This document shows positions 50,229-58,357 of a stretch of 64,000 nucleotides of DNA, piece by piece (the first letter of the stretch is position 1; every line of letters begins with the position of its first letter). The translations under genes and the position numbers were made by a program. The stretch is from NCBI GenBank assembly GCA_937883755.1, contig CAKZYA010000048.1:1-64000 (forward strand). Reading direction: 5' to 3'. This DNA comes from an uncultured Flammeovirgaceae bacterium (GTDB lineage Bacteria > Bacteroidota > Bacteroidia > Cytophagales > Cyclobacteriaceae). Under the pieces are notes generated by a model. The model was not told the DNA's origin. It made no database searches and worked only from the letters and a program-made list of their open reading frames with translations.

Positions 50229-50936
50229 ATGAGAGCGATTATTCTCTTACTCATGCTGATATTGGGGACAAGTTACTCTGTATTGTTAGCGCAACCGGTT
50301 CAGGTAATTGGGGCAGTGAAGCAGGTAAAAAAGCTGGGGCAACTGGATGGGCAAGTGCAATTGGATACCTTAACTGGACAAAACCTCTACGGACTCGGCC
50401 CAGTGGCTCATTTGCAGGGAGAGATTTTGCTGTGGAACGATACTGCTTACGTATCTGAGGTAATCGGAGGAAAAGGTACCGTTAAAATTGCCCCAACTGT
50501 TCAGGCTCCTTTTTTGGTGTATACTTCAGTGGCAAAGTGGGGAGGTGAACAAATCATCAGTCAACCAATCACTGCCTTAGATCAATTACAACAAATTGTT
50601 GAGCAATTAGCCTTAGCGGCTGGAAGATCATTAGATGAGCCATTTCCGTTTACGCTGAAGGGTAAAGCTCAGAAAATTACCTATCATGTAATGGACAAGC
50701 CGGAAGAGCAGGTTGAGCATAACCCAGGCTTGCACCAGAAAGCCAAACGTTTTTTTACTTTGGCCGATGAGGAAGTGACGCTGCTAGGATTTTACTCTCG
50801 CCATCACCAAGGAGTTTTCACCCACCACGGCTCATTTATTCATGTACACGTAATCAATCAAGCCTATACTAAAATGGGTCATTTAGACAAGTTGGATATT
50901 CAACCTAGCGAATTATCACTGAAACTGCCTCTCTAG
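50229..50936 (+). CDS. exported acetolactate decarboxylase-like protein
   Basis: GLGPVAHLQGEILLWND...LLGFYSRHHQGVFTHHGSFIHVHVINQAYTKMGHLDKL (HxH..H triad); signal peptide MRAIILLLMLILGTSYSVLLAQ; track starts 50193. Confidence 0.78.
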   Translation: MRAIILLLMLILGTSYSVLLAQPVQVIGAVKQVKKLGQLDGQVQLDTLTGQNLYGLGPVAHLQGEILLWNDTAYVSEVIGGKGTVKIAPTVQAPFLVYTSVAKWGGEQIISQPITALDQLQQIVEQLALAAGRSLDEPFPFTLKGKAQKITYHVMDKPEEQVEHNPGLHQKAKRFFTLADEEVTLLGFYSRHHQGVFTHHGSFIHVHVINQAYTKMGHLDKLDIQPSELSLKLPL

Positions 50937-50993
50937 CTATGGTTATACTTTAAGCCTTATCGGGCGGGCTATACAGATATTTGTGATATTTAA

Positions 50994-51024
50994 TTTGTAA
51001 TCATTCTAAATAGCTGTATTTTTG
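50994..51024 (+). promoter_or_regulatory. Bacteroidetes-type promoter
   Basis: TTTG (50994..50997) - N19 - TATTTTTG (51017..51024), matching TTTG/TAnnTTTG. Confidence 0.55.
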
Positions 51025-51032
51025 TGTTCAGC

Positions 51033-51365
51033 ATGATACAGTTATTCGCTACAGACTACGGTTGTACGTTTCAGTCCGATCAGGATCGTTGTTTTTATCT
51101 GCACTTTCAGGGGCGGAAAATGGCGATGAGTGTGTGTTCCTTAATAGCTTTTAAGAAGAAAGTAGACTCAATTGATTTGGTGAAATTGCTCACCGACGAA
51201 TCAGATTACTCAGATGTGGCGTTGTTATCAACCTGCCAGCGAGAAGCTATTTTTTTGTTGAGTATTCGGGAAATCATTGATCTGAAAGAACTGTTATCAG
51301 GAACGTTAGTAATGTTGGAGCTAAATAGTATTTTGCACCAGCAGTTAAACTGCGGAATTTCTTAA
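51033..51365 (+). CDS. hypothetical protein upstream of ferritin
   Basis: ORF track 51024..51365; ATG at 51033; 30-bp gap to ferritin. Confidence 0.55.
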   Translation: MIQLFATDYGCTFQSDQDRCFYLHFQGRKMAMSVCSLIAFKKKVDSIDLVKLLTDESDYSDVALLSTCQREAIFLLSIREIIDLKELLSGTLVMLELNSILHQQLNCGIS

Positions 51366-51394
51366 TCTTTTTTTGACACTATTACCTTATTCCT

Positions 51395-51952
51395 ATGAAA
51401 GATCTTATGCGACAACGCACCTCTATTAAGCCCGAAATTGTTGATATCCTGAACGAACAGGTTCGTATTGAAGCTACTGCTTCAGCCGCTTATTTGGCGA
51501 TGGCAGCTTGGTGCGATCAGCACGGTTGGGAAAATAGTGCCGATCACTTTTTCACTCAAGCTGATGAAGAGCGGATGCATATGCTAAAACTGTTCCGTTA
51601 CGTGAGCGATATGGGAGCGGCAGCCATCTCCCCGCAGGTTGGCGAAGTGCAGCATGATTTCTCAACGCTAAAGGAAGTATTTGAAACTGCCCTGGATAAT
51701 GAAATCCACGTAACTGAGTCAATTAATAAGATTGTGGCAGCTTGCCGAAACGCGAATGATTTTGCTACTGAAAGCTTTATGCAGTGGTATGTGCAGGAGC
51801 AAGTAGAAGAAGAATACGTAGCTCGACGTGCCGTAGAGTTGTTTGATATCATGGGCGACTCCGGTATGGATCTAATCCTGATTGATGAGCGTATTCCGAA
51901 AATAGTTTACCAAGAGGCAGGTGCCGGAGCTGAAGGTGGGGAAGAAGCGTAA
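51395..51952 (+). CDS. ferritin
   Basis: LNEQVRIEATASAAYLAMAAWCD, HFFTQADEERMHMLKLF, FMQWYVQEQVEEE. Confidence 0.92.
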   Translation: MKDLMRQRTSIKPEIVDILNEQVRIEATASAAYLAMAAWCDQHGWENSADHFFTQADEERMHMLKLFRYVSDMGAAAISPQVGEVQHDFSTLKEVFETALDNEIHVTESINKIVAACRNANDFATESFMQWYVQEQVEEEYVARRAVELFDIMGDSGMDLILIDERIPKIVYQEAGAGAEGGEEA

Positions 51953-52160
51953 AATACTTTGACAGGAAGACGGTATGAACTTAGAATTTCAACGTCAGGT
52001 AGAAGATAGATGCACCATAGGAAGCCTTGAGAAAAAGTCGGGGCTTCTTTCCGAAGAGTGTATTTTTAAGAAATGCTGTAAGAAGTATAAGAAGGTGGGT
52101 AAGCGGCCTTGCCGAAAGTGCCCTAAGTTCTGAATCTCTCTCACCCTCTATAAATCAAAA

Positions 52161-52634
52161 ATGGAGCGGCGATCTGATTACCAAACTCAATCATTATCAC
52201 CAGAAGATATTAAACTTCTTCGAGGTATGCTGAACCTTTTTGGTGAAGTATTCGACGAGCGGGATACATATTGTCACAATCAGCCGGATGATAGTTACCT
52301 ACATGATCTCTTGAGCAAAAACTATTTTATAGCTCTAGTTGCACGGCAAGAAGGTCGAGTTGTCGGTGGATTGGCTGCCTATGAATTGATGAAATTTGAG
52401 CAGCAGCGCAGCGAAATCTATATTTATGATCTTGCAGTTAGTGAATCATTTCGGCGTCGGGGAGTAGCTACCCAGCTGATAAATCATTTGCAGTCAGTAG
52501 CTGCTGAAAGAGGTGCTTATGTCATTTTTGTCCAGGCTGACTATGCAGATGACCCAGCTATCAAATTATACGAAAAGCTAGGTGAAAAGGAAGAGGTCTT
52601 ACACTTTGATATTTCACCTGAAATAAGGTCCTGA
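52161..52634 (+). CDS. AAC(3)-I family aminoglycoside 3-N-acetyltransferase-like GNAT protein
   Basis: KFEQQRSEIYIYDLAVSESFRRRGVATQLINHL and GAYVIFVQADYADDPAIKLYEKLGEKEEVLHFDISP, closely resembling the AAC(3)-I signature. Confidence 0.85.
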   Translation: MERRSDYQTQSLSPEDIKLLRGMLNLFGEVFDERDTYCHNQPDDSYLHDLLSKNYFIALVARQEGRVVGGLAAYELMKFEQQRSEIYIYDLAVSESFRRRGVATQLINHLQSVAAERGAYVIFVQADYADDPAIKLYEKLGEKEEVLHFDISPEIRS

Positions 52635-52703
52635 GTAGGCTCATGGTTATTAGAGATACAAGATACCCATCTATTTTTGGTTACAGATTGTAGCAAGACT
52701 ACT

Positions 52704-55085
52704 TTAAAACCGTTTTTGCCCCGAAAATTCCATTGCTTCTCCTTTACCGAAGCCGTAGCTGATACCTACCGTAATAAAGCGGCCTCTCAGTCGATAGTCG
52801 TACAAATAAAAATCAGGTTGTCGAGAGCTAATGGTCTCTGATTCAAAAATTCGAGATGCGAATACATCGCGGATACTCAGGTTGAGAATGGTTTTTCCGT
52901 TCATAATTTTCTTACGGACTCCTAAATCAGCGAAGAAATAACTGGAAAGGTTCATCTGAAATGTTTCAAGGGCTGAGCGATAGTTGCCAATCACTTCAAA
53001 ATCTATGTCAGCAGGAAGCTTGAATTTATTAGTTAGTCGACCTGTCCACTGATCTGCGGTAAAGTCAAATGAAGTGGTTTCAAAGCTGCCCTCCCGACTA
53101 AAGTAATTGTAGTTAAAATCCCCGTTTAATGTCCACCATTCGGTAGGGTTGTACTTACCGTTTAGTTCCAATCCAGTAGCTCGGTTGATACCGATATTTT
53201 CGGGTCGGGAGAAACTAACATTATCCTCGAACGTGGCTACTTCCTCAATTACATCGGTAGTATAACGGTGGTATATCGCCGCGCTAAAGGAGACCGGACC
53301 CTTATCAAAAATGCTGGTGACTTCGTAAGAATCGGTAAACTCCGGTTGCAGTAGTGGGTTTCCAGCACTGATGCTGAAGTTGTTACGAATATTGGTAAAC
53401 GGATTCAAGTCCCACAAACCCGGACGATAAATACGGCGAGAGTAGCCCGCTTGTAGCGAAAAGTTATCATTGAGTTTATACGATGTGTGAGCAGTAGGGA
53501 AGAGGTTGATAAACTGCTGCCGACTACTTTCGTCGGTAGTAACCAACAGGGTTCTCATATCGGTACTTTCCAGTCGTAACCCTAGTTTCAGCCCAAACTT
53601 ATCACCTTCATAAGCCCCAGTACTGTACACTCCCAGTACTTCTAAGTCAAAGTCAAACACATTGGTTAAGTCCGGATCAACCACCCAAACATTATCATTC
53701 CAATTGCTAACCGAAAAATCATTAGTTACGTCAGTGTAGACGTATTGTGCTCCGCTTTCTAGGGTGAATACTTCATTAAACGGGTGGGTGTAATCCAATT
53801 GAAAGGTATACTCACCCTCCTTAAAATCGGTACGGGTTTGTTGCTGTTGGCTAAAATCTTCTCCGTTCATAACGGGCGTATTGTTAAACTCAGAAGATTG
53901 ATCTTTTCCAAAGAAATTTCCGATGGCACTGAATAGGAGTGTGTGTTCTTCATTATCAGGAAAGTCCTTTTTGTACTGTAGTTCGTACTGATACTTGGGG
54001 TTGGTCGCTTCGGTCTCTTCATCCCGGTTCCACTGCGAAACCAACGTATTAGAGCTATCCAGAAAATCAAAGTCAGTGTCGGAAAACTCGGTTTCCAGCT
54101 CATAAGCAAAGTGCCCAGTCAGGGAAAGTACGTTATTTTCGTTGATATGATAATCAGTACCGAGGATGATATTAAAAAAAGTTTCGTTCTTATCACTCTC
54201 GCCCTGACTTCTCACCGTGTTATTACTTTCTAAATCTCGATTAATGGTTCGGTACTGAGTAGGAAATGTCCGGTGTCCAACACCCAACTGACTGAATAGA
54301 TTAAATTTTTCGGTACGATTGTTTAGACTTAACCCCAGACTGTGATTGTTAGGAGCGCCCGTATTCAGCGTAACCGAGCCGTTCAATCCGCGCTTTTCCT
54401 CTTTCTTGATTACAATGTTGATTATTCCCGAGGTACCTGAGGCTTCGTACTTCGCCGATGGGTTTGTAATCACCTCGATGCGCTCAATCATATCGGCGGT
54501 AATCGTACCTAGTGCATTTCCACCTTCGCTGGTGAGTACCGAAGGCTTTCCGTTGATAAGAATTCGCACTCCTTGGCTGCCCCGCAGGCTGATTTGTCCT
54601 TCAATATTCACCGCTACCGAGGGGACGTTATTGAGTACTTCCAGCGCACTCGCCCCAGTGCTACTCAAATCTTGCCCCACGTTAAATACCCGTTTATCTA
54701 GCTTGAACTCAGTCTGCGACTTTTCGCCTCGCACCACTATTTCATCTAGTGTCTGATTATCTTCACTAATCGTGATAGTACCAACATTAGCTTTGCCACC
54801 ACTGATTTTCACATCAGCAACGATTTGGGTCACAAAGCCGATGAAGCTTACTTCCAGATAAACATCCGGGTTTTGGGTCGTAAGCACAAACGAGCCATCT
54901 TCAGCAGTCGTAGTCCCGTCAAGCATACTATCATCACTCACCGCTTTCACCATCACCGTAGCGTACTCCACGGGTTGTCTCCCCCCACTTTCTACTACTT
55001 TCCCCGTAATTTGAATGGGTTGGTTTTGGGCGCTCAAAGATTGTAAGCCAATGACCAATAAGAAAAAAACAAAGGCGACTTTCAT
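52704..55085 (-). CDS. outer membrane beta-barrel/TonB receptor family protein, paralog A
   Basis: Signal peptide, carboxypeptidase-regulatory-like domain, plug, barrel; closely similar to 58358..60739 throughout. Confidence 0.87.
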   Translation of the reverse strand: MKVAFVFFLLVIGLQSLSAQNQPIQITGKVVESGGRQPVEYATVMVKAVSDDSMLDGTTTAEDGSFVLTTQNPDVYLEVSFIGFVTQIVADVKISGGKANVGTITISEDNQTLDEIVVRGEKSQTEFKLDKRVFNVGQDLSSTGASALEVLNNVPSVAVNIEGQISLRGSQGVRILINGKPSVLTSEGGNALGTITADMIERIEVITNPSAKYEASGTSGIINIVIKKEEKRGLNGSVTLNTGAPNNHSLGLSLNNRTEKFNLFSQLGVGHRTFPTQYRTINRDLESNNTVRSQGESDKNETFFNIILGTDYHINENNVLSLTGHFAYELETEFSDTDFDFLDSSNTLVSQWNRDEETEATNPKYQYELQYKKDFPDNEEHTLLFSAIGNFFGKDQSSEFNNTPVMNGEDFSQQQQTRTDFKEGEYTFQLDYTHPFNEVFTLESGAQYVYTDVTNDFSVSNWNDNVWVVDPDLTNVFDFDLEVLGVYSTGAYEGDKFGLKLGLRLESTDMRTLLVTTDESSRQQFINLFPTAHTSYKLNDNFSLQAGYSRRIYRPGLWDLNPFTNIRNNFSISAGNPLLQPEFTDSYEVTSIFDKGPVSFSAAIYHRYTTDVIEEVATFEDNVSFSRPENIGINRATGLELNGKYNPTEWWTLNGDFNYNYFSREGSFETTSFDFTADQWTGRLTNKFKLPADIDFEVIGNYRSALETFQMNLSSYFFADLGVRKKIMNGKTILNLSIRDVFASRIFESETISSRQPDFYLYDYRLRGRFITVGISYGFGKGEAMEFSGQKRF

Positions 55086-55155
55086 GCTTGGATTTAGTTA
55101 AGAGAAGTTAGCAGCTATAAAGGTCAGCATCTTTTCTCAGACGAAAAAATAGTTT

Positions 55156-55185
55156 CCGACGAACGACCGAAGTTTGCGGACGAAT
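55156..55185 (-). promoter_or_regulatory. conserved receptor-upstream element, copy A
   Basis: Minus strand ATTCGTCCGCAAACTTCGGTCGTTCGTCGG; 24/30 identical to copy B; 70 bp from the start codon. Confidence 0.55.
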
Positions 55186-55296
55186 GACTATTGGTGAGGA
55201 TGCTGATAACCAGAAAACCTTTTGTATCATTCGCTAGACACATCTTGAAACTTACTGTTAGTACCCGATATTGAGACATCTAAGCCGTTTGTCTTC

Positions 55297-56274
55297 ATGA
55301 TGGCAAAACAATCTGCCGTTGGAATAGATTTAAAACTACTGAACAATTGTTTAGCCCCAATGCCCTCAACGACAAGCACTGTGTTTCCTACTTTTCTGAC
55401 CTATCACGACTTTATTGAAGCCCTAAAACTCTCGAGTATTCCGTCTGACTCAGGGATCTTTGTTTTAGATATCTGCGACATTAGTGAGGAATCTATAGAA
55501 ACTTACCAATACTATCGCAATGAGTTTTACGAGATCAATTTGGCTCAGAACCAGCGGGAGTTTGTGTTTACGGTAGATGGAGTGACGTATCGTCCGGATG
55601 GTACTCCTTTTGTCTGTTTTATTTCTCCCTCTCAACTACAATCATATCAGGTGGTAGGCGAAGATGAGCAAGCGACTGGTTATTGTATTTACATAAAAAA
55701 AGAAGTGCTACGTTCGCTGAGGATTGACACTAATGCCTTGCCCTTTTTTAAGCGAAGTTTTGAGAGTTACTACCTACTAACCCCAGAACAGGCACAAGAA
55801 TTAACGACTTTACTAGATCGGATGAAGCTTGAGTTACAACAACTAAGCTCCGTTACCGATGAAATCCTAAAATCATACCTGGAAGTATTTTTACTTAAAT
55901 GCTGGGGTTATTTAGGTGAGGTGGCGAGCGTAGTAACTTCGCGCCCTCAGGAGATCGTTAGCACGTTTATGGAGACCGTACAAGCGGAAGTAACACAGCA
56001 ACGAACCGTTAGTTTTTACGTAGACGAGCTGGCAATTTCACGCCAACACCTCAATCAGCTAACTCAACAGGTGCTGGGTAAAACAGCCTTGCAAGTGATT
56101 CACGAAGTTTTGCTTGAGAAGGCTAAAGCACTACTTGTTCAATCCTCCTACACTTCTTCCGAAATAGCGTATCAGCTCGGCTTTGAGGAACCCGCTCACT
56201 TTAGTCGCTTTTTCAAGCGGCTTACGAGTGCTACTCCCCGGCAGTATCAGTTACAGAGTCAGAGGAATTGCTAG
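55297..56274 (+). CDS. AraC family transcriptional regulator
   Basis: C-terminal HTH: SYTSSEIAYQLGFEEPAHFSRFFKRLTSATPRQYQ. Confidence 0.9.
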   Translation: MMAKQSAVGIDLKLLNNCLAPMPSTTSTVFPTFLTYHDFIEALKLSSIPSDSGIFVLDICDISEESIETYQYYRNEFYEINLAQNQREFVFTVDGVTYRPDGTPFVCFISPSQLQSYQVVGEDEQATGYCIYIKKEVLRSLRIDTNALPFFKRSFESYYLLTPEQAQELTTLLDRMKLELQQLSSVTDEILKSYLEVFLLKCWGYLGEVASVVTSRPQEIVSTFMETVQAEVTQQRTVSFYVDELAISRQHLNQLTQQVLGKTALQVIHEVLLEKAKALLVQSSYTSSEIAYQLGFEEPAHFSRFFKRLTSATPRQYQLQSQRNC

Positions 56275-56395
56275 CTGCGAAATTGGTAATCTTTTGTTGA
56301 TTTTTGGTAAGCGTTAGCTAAGAGTATTCCTGCATCTTTGCTTAAGAAATTAGGTTGAGAAAGAGCAGCCTTTTTTTAGTCAAAGCATACTAGTT

Positions 56396-57613
56396 ATGAA
56401 GCAGAGTAAACCACTGGGTTTGGTATATGCCATTGTGCTTATTGATATTATCGCAGGTTCTATCATGTGGCCGGTATGGCCTCAATTTGTAAAAGCGTAT
56501 GCGCATCCCGAACTGCTACTAGCATTAGGCACCGCTATTTTTATTGGAATACAGTTGTTCACCGCACCACTACTCGGGCGACTTTCGGACATTTACGGAC
56601 GTAAGCCCGTTTTCATTGTGTCGGCGGTAGGCACTTTCTTGGCGAACTTACTTTTACTACCTCGTAATGCATTTGCCTATTTCAGTAATCGGGGAGCCGA
56701 TGGGTTGACTAATGGAGTTTACTCCGCAGTACGTTCCGCCATCACCGATATTTCTGAGGAGGAGGACTTGATGAAGAATATGGGGTTGGAGGGTACAGTA
56801 GTGTCTTTAGGGTTTGTATTGGGTCCGCTAGTAGCTTCGGGGGTGTTACTACTGTTTGGAGTACTACCCGAAGAAGCAACCACGGTACTGGTAGCTACAG
56901 GTATTGGCATTTCGTTACTTAATATTGTGCTCAGTATCATACTGCCCGAAACTATTGCCAAGCGAGTCCACCGTGAGCCAGGTGAGTTACGCCAATTAGT
57001 AAACCGCTCTATCAATGTAGCAAGGTACTGGAAGCGGTTGCAAGTATTAGGGCAGAAGCAGGATGGGCTACTACGGGTAGTGATCCTTCAGCTATGTCTT
57101 ACCTTTAGTTTAGGGTATTACAACTATCTAATCACCTATATTAGTTTAGGGAGCTTGCAACTGACACCTCAAGAGATTTCCTACTTCTTTGCCTACTTCG
57201 GTATTGTTTTTTTGGTGGTTAGCTACATTTTTTACTCTTACCTCATTCAGCGGGTGCAGCCCGAACGCTTTCTACGGATCACTGCTGCTTTAGGTATCAT
57301 TACCCACATCAGTTACGCATTTATAGGTCAGGCAGCCTGGGCATTGTATGTGGTAGTAACCATCGACTGTCTGACGATTGGGCTGCTGCCCGGTATTATG
57401 GATGGTTTGCTCGCTCGGTACGCTGAGCAAGATAGCCGAGGTGAGCTATTCGGTATTACGCAAGCCCTGAATGGATTAGCCAGCTTTGGAACCACGCTAG
57501 TGTTTGGTGGCTTGTCGGTCATTTCCCTTACACTACCTTTTTATTGGTTCGCCCTCTGTCTAGTGCCACTACTGTTTCCTAGCATAATCAAGCCTTTGTT
57601 GGCTACTACCTAA
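56396..57613 (+). CDS. MFS transporter
   Basis: 405 aa, multiple TM helices; MFS motif GRLSDIYGRKPVF. Confidence 0.9.
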   Translation: MKQSKPLGLVYAIVLIDIIAGSIMWPVWPQFVKAYAHPELLLALGTAIFIGIQLFTAPLLGRLSDIYGRKPVFIVSAVGTFLANLLLLPRNAFAYFSNRGADGLTNGVYSAVRSAITDISEEEDLMKNMGLEGTVVSLGFVLGPLVASGVLLLFGVLPEEATTVLVATGIGISLLNIVLSIILPETIAKRVHREPGELRQLVNRSINVARYWKRLQVLGQKQDGLLRVVILQLCLTFSLGYYNYLITYISLGSLQLTPQEISYFFAYFGIVFLVVSYIFYSYLIQRVQPERFLRITAALGIITHISYAFIGQAAWALYVVVTIDCLTIGLLPGIMDGLLARYAEQDSRGELFGITQALNGLASFGTTLVFGGLSVISLTLPFYWFALCLVPLLFPSIIKPLLATT

Positions 57614-57657
57614 TCGCAAAATATTAGCTTTTACGGATAAACTGAATCAGATAAATT

Positions 57658-58293
57658 ATGAAACGAAGTATCATCATAATCAGCTATTTGCTGATGACAC
57701 TAAAAGTATGTGCTCAGGTACCTGTAGAGGTATTGGTAGGGCACGAACAAATACAGCACGAGTTTTTCTTTTTTAAAGACCTTGATAAGAAACAAAAACT
57801 GAATTTGTTCAGCATGGCGCGTTTTGCGGTGGACTACGAAGATGCGAACCTTAATAGCTCATTTATTAGTTCGCAGGTCACTTACAACCTTACTCCCCGA
57901 TGGGGGATCTCTGCGGGAGCTAATTACGCCGAACAGGATGTAGCCCCGCTGGTGGCTTTGTCTTATACCTACATTAACGAAAAGGGGGACTTTTTTATTA
58001 ATCTTTTTCCTATGGTATTTGTGCAGCAAAGGCCTGACTATGAGTTGTTTGGTATGGCATTTTATGCGCCTCAGCTTAATGAAAAATGGAGTTTTTTCTC
58101 CCAATTATTCTTTGGCACCAATGTAAACCATCAGTTCAATCGCCACCAGTTTAGCTACCAGCAGCTCCGAGTAGGGTTGGGGTTGAAAGATTGGTTTCAG
58201 TTTGGGTTAGGACTGGACCAGAACATGATTGGGAGTGGAGAAGGTTATACGTATTCTAACAACATTGGACTGTTTATTAGGAAGGAACTTTGA
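57658..58293 (+). CDS. hypothetical outer-membrane beta-barrel protein
   Basis: Signal peptide; alternating amphipathic strands. Confidence 0.6.
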   Translation: MKRSIIIISYLLMTLKVCAQVPVEVLVGHEQIQHEFFFFKDLDKKQKLNLFSMARFAVDYEDANLNSSFISSQVTYNLTPRWGISAGANYAEQDVAPLVALSYTYINEKGDFFINLFPMVFVQQRPDYELFGMAFYAPQLNEKWSFFSQLFFGTNVNHQFNRHQFSYQQLRVGLGLKDWFQFGLGLDQNMIGSGEGYTYSNNIGLFIRKEL

Positions 58294-58357
58294 CAGGTAA
58301 ATGGTGTGAATCAGGGTTTTTGATAAGCGACTTTGATTCTGAAGAGCGATAAATAGC

